Below, piece after piece: positions 9,367-19,623 of a stretch of 29,430 nt of DNA. The notes beneath the pieces are model-generated. The model was not told where the DNA came from. It saw nothing but the letters and a program-made list of their open reading frames with translations, and did not search any database. A program made the position numbers and the translations under genes. Source of the stretch: Gnetum montanum (taxonomy: Eukaryota > Streptophyta > Gnetopsida > Gnetales > Gnetaceae); the NCBI GenBank assembly GCA_015680685.1, contig MNCI01030298.1:1-29430 (forward strand), in the 5' to 3' direction. Numbering within the stretch: the first letter of the stretch is position 1; every line of letters starts with the position of its first letter.

Positions 9367-10860
9367 ACTCAATAATATGAAAACATGATTGGTAGTAGAT
9401 ATATGACAAAACATGAAAAGAAAAAAAAATCTATCAATAAATGCATGTAAACAAAGAAGCAAATCAAAAATAGAATAAATTTGAAGTAAATGTAAGCAAA
9501 GATAGAGACAAAAGATCTCAACGTTGGAACACCTAGATTATAGAGAAGGGAACCTACAGAGATATGTACTAAAGAGTATAAGCATCTAATGAGGAGCTTT
9601 ATTAACCTATTCCTGCTCCAACAAGCATATTGATGTAGATCCAATAGAAAAAAAGAGTAGATCCAATAGTTGATAATTACAGAAGAAAGATCAAATGAGT
9701 GTTTTAACTCAATTCTCAGCAAAACTTCACATGTCAGGAGGATAGCCTAATGGAAATATAATATGTTAGTAGAGGAATGATACAACCTATTTGTCATGTA
9801 GCTATGCTATCATATCTATGACACCATAGCTTTGTATACATCATTGTAGATGCAATGTAGTGGGACATGGTCATGCCTATAAATACCAACCCACTGTCGT
9901 GTTGAAACAACAACTTTTGGCCAACACTAAGTAGAATTCTTGCAATTTATTTTTGTAACTTAGAGTTAAAGTTAGAATGAATGCCTATAGTGTGATGAAC
10001 AACAGTTGTACATAATCTTTGTTTGAGTGGATTATTTTTGGACATAATTCATGAACAAAAATAAAGATCGAGATTGTTTTTTACCATTACAACATCTCAC
10101 TTAGCATAATTATATTTTTCATCATATTCAGTTTCGTTAAGTCATTTATATTTTCTAAGTATTTTAATTTTCCAATGTCTCTTAGTAAGATGGTATAAGT
10201 ACGAATAGTTTTAAGAAAAAAGTATAACTATTTGGTAATCTAGTAGTGACTTCACGTGATTTGCTCAGTACTAAGATCACTTGGTAATCCTAGTAATGGT
10301 TACATTAGCCCAAGATATGTATGATAAACTAGGAATTATTACTTATAATCCATAAGATAGAATAGATTTCTATTTTCATTATAGTTAGACGTAGATTTTA
10401 TCACCATTTTCATCATGTTGAAACAACATCAACATATCATATACCTCACTAAGAGTTAAATCATATGACTTCAATCTCACTAACTCTATGTAGGAAGATA
10501 ATGATTGTGAACTAAATATCAACTACTTATATACTTACATTGTCCATCCATTGATTACAATCAAGTTGCACATGAATACTCATGAGACTTGTATGATTGA
10601 GTGTTGGAATACCCAACTACTCATCAAGGGAATAATGAAAAAGAAAAAAAAAACTAAAATGAGTAACAAATCTCTTGGAAGCAAAGCACTAATAAGCTTT
10701 TAACATTTGAAAAATTTGAAATGCTAGTTAAATGGTTATAGATGTCAACCCTTTACATTTTGGAGTATCCTTCTATATATAGACTGAAAATGCTCATAAT
10801 CACATAGGAACTATGCAATGGGGTTGACAGAATCTTTTGAATGCCTCCAAATGATTCTAA
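9367..10860. other. Anonymous AT-rich region with one promoter-like site
   Basis: No gene was recognised. A 117-codon minus-strand open stretch (9369-9722) has a Phe/Leu/Ile-rich, low-complexity product with no motif and is probably an accident of AT-rich DNA. The plus strand around 9740-10110 looks like a short LTR: TATA box at 9878-9885, a TTTTGTAACTTAGAG block and AATAAAG downstream. No primer site or partner repeat was found. Confidence 0.35.
9878..9885 (+). promoter_or_regulatory. Plus-strand TATA box
   Basis: The sequence GCCTATAAATACCAACCC is close to the plant core-promoter consensus CTATAAATA. It lies on the strand opposite to nearly all other elements here. No ORF follows it within 500 bases, so it is probably from a solo LTR or small non-coding retroelement. 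Confidence 0.45.
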
Positions 10861-10869
10861 ATAGGAGAA

Positions 10870-11345
10870 ATTATGCAAGCTACAAAATTTGATGCTGGAC
10901 ATTGAAAATTTAAGGAAGATGTCAAAATATGAAGACAAAAGATGATGTTAAACATTGAAAGTAGATTTGATGCCATATGTTGAAAATATAATGTGAAATG
11001 TCAAAACTAATTTGAAGAAAAACATCAAAATCTAAAGATGGAAGCTAATTTAGAATGTAAAAGATGAAGTTAACATAATATTTTGAAAACTTGACGCAAA
11101 CATCAAAACTTATTGGATGCAAAATGTTGAAAGTTGAAGGGAAAAGTTAACATCAGATGTCAAATATAAAATTGATGCAAGACTTCAAAAATCTAGATTT
11201 GCAAGACTTCAAGATTTGCAACTTTTGTAGTCTAGATTTGACTTCAAAATTGATGCTAAAGATAGGAGATTAGAAATGATGTTGCAAATAACATCAGATG
11301 TCAAATCTAGACTACAAAAGTTGGTTGCAAGTGCCAAAAAGCCAT
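10870..11345. repeat. Degenerate GATG-CAAAA short repeats
   Basis: Many imperfect copies of units such as GATGTCAAAA, GATGCAAAATGTTGAAA and AACATCAAAA recur every 20-45 bases, in a purine-rich plus strand. The units are too diverged to define a period by eye. The array ends in the inverted repeat at 11219-11323. Confidence 0.45.
11219..11323. repeat. Perfect 24-bp inverted repeat (hairpin-capable)
   Basis: Bases 11219-11242 (CAACTTTTGTAGTCTAGATT plus TGAC) are the exact reverse complement of 11300-11323, with a 57-base loop. Beyond a small bulge, the outer flanks pair again for a few bases (TTGCAA). Perfect pairing is striking in DNA this decayed. Confidence 0.85.
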
Positions 11346-11770
11346 AGAACATATCAAAGTCTCTAACTTAAGCTAGAAAAGCCAAAGTGTTTACAACAAA
11401 ATCTTCCTTGATGTAAGTTTTAATAATTTTTTATGTAGATTGAGGGTGGATGCTTAGTGCATACTTTTCTTTCCTTTTTGTAGCATTTCGTTTATACTTA
11501 ATGCTAAGTTAACTCATGCTTTACCTTAAATTATTTTTATAAATATTATAAAATATTCATAAAAATCATAAAATATCAAAAGGATCATCACCTAAAGCCA
11601 TAGTTCTCATCCTATTAAGTAGGGTTCCAAGAGGATTGGTATATGAGTAAAAGCCTAACCACTCAAAGTGGTTTTGCCCATGCTTGAATTGAGATCTTAA
11701 ACTAAAGGATTAAGCACCTTACCATTACTTCAAAAAAAATTATAAATTATTAAAACAAAAAACATAGTAA
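11346..11770. other. AT-rich stretch, nothing recognised
   Basis: No ORF, repeat partner or regulatory site was recognised. The stretch contains ATAAATATTATAAAATATTC-type sequence and ends where homology to gypsy remnant II begins. Confidence 0.4.
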
Positions 11771-12260
11771 ATTCTTGCATGGATAGCTTTGTTGTCCTTG
11801 TGCCTTGATCCTTCTCGATGATAAACCATATACCGATCCATTTCTATTGAGTAGTGGATGCATGGTATATGTGGAGTATGAGTGGAATACATACATCACC
11901 ATTAGTAGTCCTCAAGTAAGTGCATGTATTGAAAAAATATTACGTGCATCAACTATGCTAAGCCATGCTCTCCTAATGATAATCAAAAATTTCCTATCAA
12001 CATCTTTCATATCAATTACTAGAAAGTCTATTGGATAAGACCACCCATTGATAGTGGTTACTACATCATCTATCTATTTCAAAGGAATGATGACAAAATA
12101 ATTTGGAATATTCAACCTGATGTGGCACTCTTTCAATGGTGGTAGGTTCCATGCTTGATATGTTTCATAAGAGATCAAATTTACCCTAGAACCTAAGTCT
12201 AATACAACTTTGCATGGTAGATTTCTAACTACTCATAGACAAATCAAAGAAATTCCTAGA
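11771..12260 (-). pseudogene. Aspartic protease and downstream part, gypsy remnant II
   Basis: The minus strand near 12179-12205 encodes VLDLGSRVN, preceded by LPCK and followed by LISYETYQAW. This is the protease active-site region with D-T-G changed to D-L-G. Flanks match remnant I (5191-5420). The downstream stretch to 11771 aligns with 4870-5200 of remnant I with less certainty. No RT follows: homology ends near 11770, so remnant II lacks RT, RNase H and integrase. Confidence 0.6.
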
Positions 12261-12540
12261 TCAATTCTATTCTTAGGAAATGACCTTGAATTTATCCATT
12301 ATATAATGATTTCAATGAGCATGACAATTTTTATGTTTTTATTGGATGATGACAGAAAGTTCTTGTTTGTAAGAAAATATGTGATAAGGGAAGTCAATTT
12401 CAATGAAGGTCTAATTCTACTAGCCTTGTTGGGACTTGTCCTAAAGAAAGGATATTTCTTCATTTGTTCTTTAGTGTTGTTGGTAAGATTCTCTATTTGA
12501 ATCTTCATTTATAGCTTTCTCTACTAAAATTATAATAGCA
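12261..12540 (-). pseudogene. Gag-protease junction of gypsy remnant II
   Basis: This stretch lies between the protease motif and the gag tail. It has open stretches on both strands (plus 12210-12500, minus 12299-12508), but neither product shows a domain; the minus-strand one is Lys/Asn-rich and in the element's orientation. It corresponds by position to 5420-5690 of remnant I. Confidence 0.35.
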
Positions 12541-14450
12541 ATTCACCTTGCATAATAGGTGGTGGCATAGGTGGTAAAGGATTAAAAGGGGGATTTGATG
12601 GACTAGCTCCTAGCAAATGTGTATGAGGACATTGATTCATCCTTGGACTAGTAGGTCTTTAGTATTCTGGTGGATAGTAGGAAGAAGAAGTTTAAAATAG
12701 TGTATTTTCTAGAGATATTGGATTTTGAACATAATATCTATAAGGGTTTAGTTGCTTTTATGTATATTTTTGTCTTGGCAGTCGCATTGCCCACGTTTGC
12801 AGTTGATGCTGTTGTTGTTGATATTGCTCATATGGTTGAGGGTAGGCTCGGCTTGGGTAATATGTTGGTTGGAAGGATTTCCTAATATTACCTTGAGGAT
12901 AAGGTAATCTTCTAGGTACTTTTTTCTTGAGAAAACTTAGATTAAGTACATATACCCTAGATTGTTGCATGTGGACCATAATAGGACAACGTTCCTTAAG
13001 ATGTTCATATTGGCACACATTGTATCCTTCCTCTTCTTCTATATTAGAGTTAGTGTATCCTTTAATAGTAGCAATTTTTCCTTTGTGCTTATAAATATCT
13101 CATCCATAATCTCTTTTCTTCTTCCTTTTCCTTCCCCTGTTAAGTGCTTATCAGTCCTTTCTGCCACAATCTTTAGGGTTTTAGCAAATTTTTCATCCAC
13201 TAAATCCCAAAATTTCTCTACCCTAGTTACTATATCATTGACTAATTTTTTAATAGGTAGAGTATTTTTCTAGATAAAATCTTTGAAGGTTTCATCCTCT
13301 TTCTTGTCATATATTTGCTCATCTCTCTTTTGAATTGATGGATATCTATTATATTCTTTAGCTAATTCCCTCTTTCTTAGCTCATCTTTCTCTTTTGTCA
13401 TTTGGTTGATTAGCCTTTGGATGTGATGGATGGTCATTTTTGATAACCTATCTTGGGTGTAAACACTAAGAGTCTCTCTAGTTTTACTCCACAACCCATC
13501 TACAATGTGCTTGAGCTATTACCTTGGTGAAAATCCATGGCCTAGGCATATGTGCAATAGTGAATAGTATGTGCCCATTGCTTCATGAAGGGTCTCATGA
13601 ATCCCTTACTTCCATCCTTGGATCTATTTTCTTATATTAGACATTCATGAATAATTTTGGTATTTATCATTGAAGAGTTCAAGCATGGTACTCCAGTGTC
13701 TAATTGATTCAAGTTCCAATGACCTATACCAACTTACTATCTCCTTTACAAGTGTTATGGGAAATAAATTCAATTTTTTCCACTTACTTTCTATGTCTTG
13801 TAGGGTGTAGGCATCATGGAAATCATGAAGGTGATGTTGTGGATTAGCATTATAACCACCTTCAAATTTAGGCATGTTGTTCATGTCTAGTTGCTTGATT
13901 CACCTGTCACTGACATGCCTAGTTGGTATGTGGATGGTTTCCTAAATGTTTATCATGCTTCAAGTTATCATGAGGGATTCATCATCATGGTTAGGTTTGT
14001 ATGCTCTCTTGTAGTGGCAACCCCTTATGTGCTCATATCTATCTTGATCCTCCCTTCAATCCCTTCATCTCCTTCATTCATATTCTTCATCTTCTATATT
14101 AGAGTATCTTGAATATCGGTCATGATGGTCATGAGTCCTCCTTTCTTTCCTATCATAGTCCCAGTACTTATGTTGTCTTCTATCAAAGTCCATTGATGAC
14201 CATGGTAAGGTGGATGAGGTAGCAGGAGAATGATACCAAGTTGTTCTCCTTTCATGACTCTTATATGCTTTTTTATAAGATTTGATAGGAACCCTTGGCC
14301 TTGAGTCCTACTTATACCTTGAGTTAGTAGCCTTCCCCTTAGGTGTCTCTACTAGAGTGGAATGAAGTTGGGCTTTGAAAAGTTCCTCAAGTCTTGTGAT
14401 AGGCTTTCTTGAAGGCTCCTCATGGTTTTGGTGGAGTTTGAAATAAATGC
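12541..14450 (-). pseudogene. Ty3/gypsy gag remnant (remnant II)
   Basis: From high to low coordinates: an Arg/Asp/His-rich N-terminal part (14100-14235, pieces like DRRQHKYWDYDRKERRTHDH), the gag core starting MNNMPKFEGGYNANPQHHLH at 13884 (13645-13884), a charged helical part (13270-13494) with KTRETLSVYTQDRLSKMTIH, a Lys-rich segment (13083-13260), a zinc-knuckle relic YNVCQYEHLKERCP near 13000-13030, and a Gln/Pro/Tyr-rich tail (12758-12960). The core matches the retrotransposon gag family by its W-rich YRSLELESIRHWSTMLELFN segment. Stops and frameshifts separate the pieces. It packages element RNA in intact relatives. Bases 13073-14235 recur inverted at 14947-16109. Confidence 0.8.
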
Positions 14451-14945
14451 ATCAGCATCAAGTTCTTTCAAGAAAACAGAAGTGTTGACCTAATTTCCTT
14501 TATAGTTTACATGTTTGATCTTGAAGGTAGCATCTCTTCTTATTTGTCCTTTGTGGATTCATAGGGTTTTGTCATGTGCTAAGTCACATGATACCCTTTT
14601 AAGATCTAGTCCAAATGCATTTCCCTTAATGTAGTTTGAAACATGTTAAGTGTTACACATTTTGAAGGTAGGAATATGTTGCCTTAAATGCCCCTCTACC
14701 TCATTTGATTATCCTAATGAAAGATGAAAGTTAAGTTTAGATGATAAAGATCAGTATGAGCATAAGTGATTCTTGTTTGCATTGGCATCCTCCATTCTTC
14801 CTCATCAATGATTCTTTCATTACTTATTCTTGTCTCCTTGGCATGTGGTGATCTATATTTGTTTGAGGCCATGTTTGTAACTTAAGACATTGGTTAAGTA
14901 TGCATAACTTGTTTGGGGTTATTACAAATTAAGATTTTGACTTTG
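14451..14945 (-). other. Leader side of remnant II, nothing certain
   Basis: Faint gag-like reading on the minus strand runs up to about 14460; above that no protein or LTR signal was recognised. No PBS and no copy of the 8.05-kb LTR is seen before the n at 14946, so remnant II has lost its 5' end or the assembly breaks here. Confidence 0.35.
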
Positions 14946-14946
14946 N
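14946..14946. other. Single ambiguous base (assembly join)
   Basis: A lone n lies exactly at the left edge of the inverted 1163-bp copy. A single n placed at a homology breakpoint suggests a scaffold join or gap closure. Confidence 0.8.
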
Positions 14947-16109
14947 TATCATTCTCCTGCTACCTCATCCACCTTACCATGGTCATCAATGGACTTTGAT
15001 AGAAGACAACATAAGTACTGGGACTATGATAGGAAAGAAAGGAGGACTCATGACCATCATGACCGATATTCAAGATACTCTAATATAGAAGATGAAGAAT
15101 ATGAATGAAGGAGATGAAGGGATTGAAGGGAGGATCAAGATAGATATGAGCACATAAGGGGTTGCCACTACAAGAGAGCATACAAACCTAACCATGATGA
15201 TGAATCCCTCATGATAACTTGAAGCATGATAAACATTTAGGAAACCATCCACATACCAACTAGGCATGTCAGTGACAGGTGAATCAAGCAACTAGACATG
15301 AACAACATGCCTAAATTTGAAGGTGGTTATAATGCTAATCCACAACATCACCTTCATGATTTCCATGATGCCTACACCCTAAAAGACATAGAAAGTAAGT
15401 GGAAAAAATTGAATTTATTTCCCATAACACTTGTAAAGGAGATAGTAAGTTGGTATAGGTCATTGGAACTTGAATCAATTAGACACTGGAGTACCATGCT
15501 TGAACTCTTCAATGATAAATACCAAAATTATTCATGAATGTCTAATATAAGAAAATAGATCCAAGGATGGAAGCAAGGGATTCATGAGACCCTTCATGAA
15601 GCAATGGGCACATACTATTCACTATTGCACATATGCCTAGGCCACGGATTTTCACCAAGGTAATAGCTCAAGCACATTGTAGATGGGTTGTGGAGTAAAA
15701 CTAGAGAGACTCTTGGTGTTTACACCCAAGATAGGTTATCAAAAATGACCATCCATCACATCCAAACTCTAATCAATCAAATGACAAAAGAGAAAGATGA
15801 GCTAAGAAAGAGGGAATTAGCTAAAGAATATAATAGAGATCCATCAATTCAAAAGAGAGATGAGCAAATATATGACAAGAAAGAGGATGAAACCTTCAAA
15901 GATTTTATCTAGAAAAATACTCTACCTATTAAAAAATTAGTCAATGATATAGTAACTAGGGTAGAGAAATTTTGGGATTTAGTGGATGAAAAATTTGCTA
16001 AAACCCTAAAGATTGTGGCAGAAAGGACTGATAAGCACTTAACAGGGGAAGGAAAAGGAAGAAGAAAAGAGATTATGGATGAGATATTTATAAGCACAAA
16101 GGAAAAATT
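14947..16109 (+). repeat. Inverted copy of 13073-14235 (gag of remnant II)
   Basis: By line-by-line comparison this is the reverse complement of 13073-14235: both are exactly 1163 bases with no indel, and I count 8 substitutions (about 99.3% identity). All 8 lie between the equivalents of 13341 and 13800; the rest is identical. It is the only stretch here where gag reads on the plus strand (core at 15298-15537, helical part at 15688-15912). Both ends coincide with a single n (14946 and 16110). An assembly artefact is the simplest explanation; a recent inverted duplication is the alternative. Confidence 0.95.
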
Positions 16110-16110
16110 N
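16110..16110. other. Single ambiguous base (assembly join)
   Basis: A lone n lies exactly between the inverted gag copy and the start of the left terminal copy of the pararetroviral element. The element's true extent to the left is therefore unknown. Confidence 0.8.
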
Positions 16111-17085
16111 AACTCTTTTTCATGTAGAGCATATGTGGCTACTACTTAATAGTCTAATTCATTCCAAGGCCTACTACTATCAGCATGGCTAAGTTGACAT
16201 AACGAAGGTTAAATAACCCCATATGATCTTTTAGGTCTTGAATCTATAGGTCTTTATTTTTTACATTCACTTAGTGGACATGGGCATAACTATTTAGAAG
16301 GGGTTTCCAATCAGGATTTTTTCCTAAAATGATGCTAATTTTGGCTTTGGCCATCTGGATATCTTTCTTGTTGATTTGCTTGTACATGCCCACCTAATCA
16401 TAGAAGTGTTCCTTGAGCCTTTTTTGTTTCTTTGCCTTATTTTTCCATGCACTTATTTCAATGGTTGACTTTTGATGGATGATCTGTACCTCCTCCATTA
16501 AGAGGGTTCAATTTTCCCTTACGAGGTAGCTAATGTCTTGGTTGATCCTCATCAGTTGTTGCCTTAATTGGTGGATGCTCTCTTCTAAAATGTTTTTCTA
16601 CCTTTTGATAGTGGTCAACTTCATGTTATCAGTAGCAAGTTATTTATTTTTCTCTTGTACTGTGGTAAGTGCCTTAATATGTGAATATGTTTGTGCTTTT
16701 GCTATGAAGGCATTTCATACCATGTTTTCCTTCTCTATTACTACCTATTTATTTTGCTCAATCAAATGGTTCATCTGCTCCATCCTCAACTACTCTACCT
16801 AGTCAAGTACAATAAATTTTTTGGGATCTCTTCATTCAATTCTTAGGACTACAAGCTCTTCTTGGCGGAGGAACCCACTCGTCATGGTTCTCAAGGTTGC
16901 AACTCATTAAATGATCAAAAATGATACTATTGATATGGGCATGATAAGTGGTGGTGATGGAAAAGAGTGCGCTGGAGATGGAAGTGAGCAGGTTGGAGAA
17001 CTAGGAGAGGATAGAGTGGAACATGATGGTATAGCTGTGTCGGGAGTATTTGGTGGAGTAGGTAGAGGCAAGGCCATGGCGATGA
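16111..17085 (-). pseudogene. Coiled-coil ORF in the pararetrovirus, left copy
   Basis: The minus strand starts with a Pro/Ser/Thr-rich leader (ALPLPTPPNTPDTAIPSCST, 17060-16990) and then, after a frameshift near 16900, a long heptad-like region rich in Glu, Lys, Gln and Leu, including pieces such as ILEESIHQLRQQLMRINQDI and IEISAWKNKAKKQKRLKEHF. Stops are mostly TAG. It parallels the right copy and the stand-alone ORF at 27190-29430. Its position between promoter and primer site is unusual. Caulimovirids do carry small coiled-coil virion-associated proteins, but no homology to those could be shown here. Confidence 0.6.
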
Positions 17086-17374
17086 TGATAATATAACAAA
17101 GGGAAAATAAAATCACAACATGATTGTAGAAATTTAGAAATTGAACACTCTCTGAGATGTTCTGCGTAGCACTTCGAGAGTTGTGGAGTGATGAAACTGA
17201 TACTGTTTGAAAACTCTATCAAATGAATTCATGTAGCATAAGCAACAGAGGATCTACTTCACTTAAGAAGCTTCAATCTCAATCATTGAGACTGCAAAAT
17301 ACACTGTGTATATCAAACACACTACAAATTATATTCCTTCAAACTGTGATGATGTTTACAATGGAGAGCATGGG

Positions 17375-17382
17375 TATATATA
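17375..17382 (-). promoter_or_regulatory. TATA box of the pararetroviral promoter, left copy
   Basis: The minus strand reads ACCTATATATACCCATGC. The same site lies at 25213-25220 in the right copy. It is about 300 bases upstream of the Pro/Ser-rich start of the coiled-coil ORF and follows the end of the polymerase region, where the pregenomic RNA promoter lies in caulimovirids. Confidence 0.55.
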
Positions 17383-17519
17383 GGTTACACACCAGGGAGG
17401 CACTCGACTAGATTAGCTTGAGCTACATTATTGATGGACACATCACACATCATTCACTACATTATTTTAGCATACATCACACGCTATAATCATACATTGA
17501 CATAAAAGTCAAAGATCTT

Positions 17520-17802
17520 TGAGGATAGCTCTATGTATAGCACACATTTTTCTTGTAGGTCTTTAACAATTGACACACTATTTGACAAGACGTGCCATTT
17601 CTTCAAGGAAACTTGGCAGTGAGTTTAGATCTTCTTGGGCATCCTCATCTTCAAGAAGTTGTGGTCATTCAACTTTTACTTCATTATGGTAGACATTGAC
17701 TTCACCGAAAAGGTTGATGCATTGGAAAGTAGAACACAAAGAAGATTCCCAACCATTCCACTAAAGTAAATTATTGAGATAGTTCCTTGCAAACTGGTTG
17801 GT
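17520..17802 (-). other. 3' region between polymerase and promoter
   Basis: No ORF was recognised. It holds protein-like minus-strand pieces with stops (around 17620-17750) that could be the end of the polyprotein. This part is missing from the right-hand copy. Confidence 0.35.
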
Positions 17803-18117
17803 TTAGAGCCAATGACGGGCAATCAAAATAATATCAAGGACTTCGTGGTCTTGAAGATGCTTTAGCAACCTTGGTTCCATTTGAGTCCATTTTAAATTGT
17901 TGACAATACAATCAATTCTGCCAGCCATATTGATGAAAATATATATATTTGGATATAGCCTTGAAACACTACTGGTTGACTCTTGTGGAAAGAGAGTCGT
18001 AATATTTTTGCACCACATAACTTGCTGTTCAAGAGTATTGAGTGGCCAATTTTTCCATTCTTTGCCATTTGGTGATTCTCCTAAACTTGACTGAGCTCTA
18101 AGCATAAAAATTTTCAT
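17803..18117 (-). pseudogene. C-terminal extension of the pararetroviral polyprotein
   Basis: An open piece of 104 codons continues the RNase H frame: it begins MKIFMLRAQSSLGESPNGKE and includes TLFPQESTSSVSRLYPNI and MAGRIDCIVNNLKW. No catalytic motif was recognised. The first residues directly follow the end of the RNase H-like region, so this is probably the tail of the polymerase or polyprotein. Its function is unknown. Confidence 0.5.
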
Positions 18118-18119
18118 TT

Positions 18120-18590
18120 CCCTTGTTAAGACATCTGGAAGAGCATTGTTTGTTGTAGAGATGTTTTCTACTGATAATTCATACTATGACAACAAAAAAT
18201 GCCACCATGCATACCTTTGCAACTTTGGTGATGTTGTTATCTTCCTTTTCATCAGGGTGGCTAGTTTACTGGAGTTTGTTCTCAAAATGAAAGCTTCACC
18301 AATCAAATAGACATGAAACTTCTCTAATCCTCGGATAGCTGCTAGAATTTCGTTTTCAGCTAGCTAGTAATTAAGCTCATTTTTGGAAAAAATCCCTGAA
18401 GCATAAGTGCAAATTAGCTCTTCAGATCTTTTTCCTTCTCTTGCCTTAGGTAACACAGCTCCCCAAGCTTTGAAACTTGCATTTTTATTGAGAATGAATG
18501 GACCTTTGAATATTGGTTCAAGTGGGGATAGGTTTTTATAGATTTCTTTCAAAACCTTCACTTCTTTTCTTGCTTCATTTGACCATTAGA
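18120..18590 (-). pseudogene. Pararetroviral RNase H domain
   Basis: The minus strand shows the typical RNase H start: ASFKAWGAVLPKAREGKRSE, then LICTYASGIFSKNELNY (18364-18561), then a stop, followed by a readable C-terminal half to about 18120. In caulimovirids this domain removes pregenomic RNA after reverse transcription in the cytoplasm. The first Asp of the family T-D-A-S motif is replaced (NASF here), so the copy is inactive even apart from its stops. Bases 18419-18522 recur at 25460-25562 in the right-hand copy. Confidence 0.8.
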
Positions 18591-19340
18591 ACGGTGTAGC
18601 ATTCTTACATTTCTTGGTTGCTGAGGTTTTATCAAAAAAATGGCTGATGTGTCTTGCTACATAGTTAACACAATCCAAAAATCTTATACACTATTCTTTC
18701 GATTCAAACTGATCTAGAAACTATTCAATTCTGAGAATTACATGGGGTTGCATGTGAATTTTTCCTTTTTCCAATGTAACACCTAAGAATTCAATTTTCT
18801 CACAACATACTTGAAATTTATGAGTAGAACTAGATAAACCAATTCCATGTTCTAAATACAAATTTTCATAAATCTTGACATGTTCATAGTGTTCTACAAC
18901 TAATTCAGAGAAGATAAGAAAATCATCTATATAATTGGCAATAAAATATCAGTACTTACTAAAAATTGAATCCATGCGACACTAAAACTGTGCTGGAGCA
19001 TTCTTCAATCTGAAAGGCATTACTAACCATTCATATAAACTTCATGGATTTAGGAATGTGGTCTTATGAATATCTTCTTTGGAAATCTTTATCTGGTGGT
19101 AGCCACTTTTATAGTCGAACTTACTGAAAATTTTCTTGGCTGCTACTTGCTATATCAATTCTTCTTTATTAGGCAACAGTCATTTGATGTTAATTTTGAT
19201 TGCATTCAGAGGGATATAATTTATCACCATTCTTTCTTTTCCCCTTTTCACTTCTACATGATTGCAAACTATAAAACATGCGCAGGAATAATTAGACATT
19301 GGTGGTATAATTAACTTCTTTTGCAAAAATTTTGAAATCT
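18591..19340 (-). pseudogene. Pararetroviral reverse transcriptase domain
   Basis: The catalytic block is visible on the minus strand at 18922-18933 as YIDD within ANYIDDFLIFSE, the form typical of caulimovirids and related gypsy RTs. Upstream (18960-19140) comes the expected motif order: a KTTFLNP-like piece, EWLVMPFRLKNAPAQF and then the YIDD block. Stops and at least one frameshift interrupt it. The enzyme copies pregenomic RNA into DNA from a tRNA-Met primer. The neighbouring protease and RNase H are in the correct order. Confidence 0.85.
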
Positions 19341-19341
19341 A

Positions 19342-19596
19342 TTAACTTACTTCTTCTTCATCTTGCCTTCTCATTGCAATTACTTTACTTTGTACTAGTA
19401 TCTTATGCATTGTAGGAATGTAGGCCTGTGGACTATCTTTTGACCATAATTGTAGCAAATGTTCACAACAACATTGCTTGAGTAGCTTAGTGACTTCTTC
19501 AATTTTCTGATGATTTAATTGATAATGAAACTGCATCATTTTTTGAGAGATTTGAGATCTTTTCTTTGCTTCATCCTTCTTTTGAATGTTGTCCAT
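19342..19596 (-). pseudogene. Protease-RT linker of the pararetroviral polyprotein
   Basis: An 84-codon open piece (MDNIQKKDEAKKRSQISQKM...) lies between protease and RT, on the same strand. It is Lys/Gln-rich with a Cys cluster (KQCCCEHLLQLW). The HYQLNHQKIEEVTKLLKQ part fits the linker just before RT. It has no catalytic motif and is separated by stops from both neighbours. Confidence 0.5.
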
Positions 19597-19623
19597 GATT
19601 GATGTTAGGTTGGGATTAGCTTC

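Larger units (their letters stand above)
16111..17519 (-). repeat. Terminal direct repeat, left copy
   Basis: It aligns with 23948-25356 at a constant offset of 7837 bases at both ends. A hand count over the first ~260 bases gives about 17 differences (about 93% identity). It holds the promoter, a short leader and the first part of the coiled-coil ORF. The n at 16110 truncates it, so the full repeat was probably longer on this side. Confidence 0.9.

Noticed and set aside
9369-9722. 117-codon minus-strand open frame with a hydrophobic product that could be taken for a membrane protein
   Set aside because: The product is mostly Phe, Leu, Ile and Tyr, as expected from AT-rich DNA. It overlaps LTR-like sequence, has no motif and no relative elsewhere in the window.
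11805-12500. Plus-strand frames at 11805-12038 and 12210-12500 as possible host genes
   Set aside because: They lie antisense to the protease region of gypsy remnant II, whose minus-strand reading matches remnant I. No start context or domain supports them.
13891-14112. Plus-strand frame starting MLDSPVTDMPSWYVDGFLNV, present again in inverted form at 15070-15291
   Set aside because: It is antisense to the gag N-terminal region, and the second copy exists only because the DNA segment is duplicated. No independent coding evidence.
16533-16802. Cys/Phe-rich plus-strand frame, repeated at 24412-24639, resembling a small membrane protein
   Set aside because: It is the antisense of the coiled-coil ORF; its repetition follows from the terminal direct repeat. 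The minus-strand reading matches other copies at protein level and this one does not.
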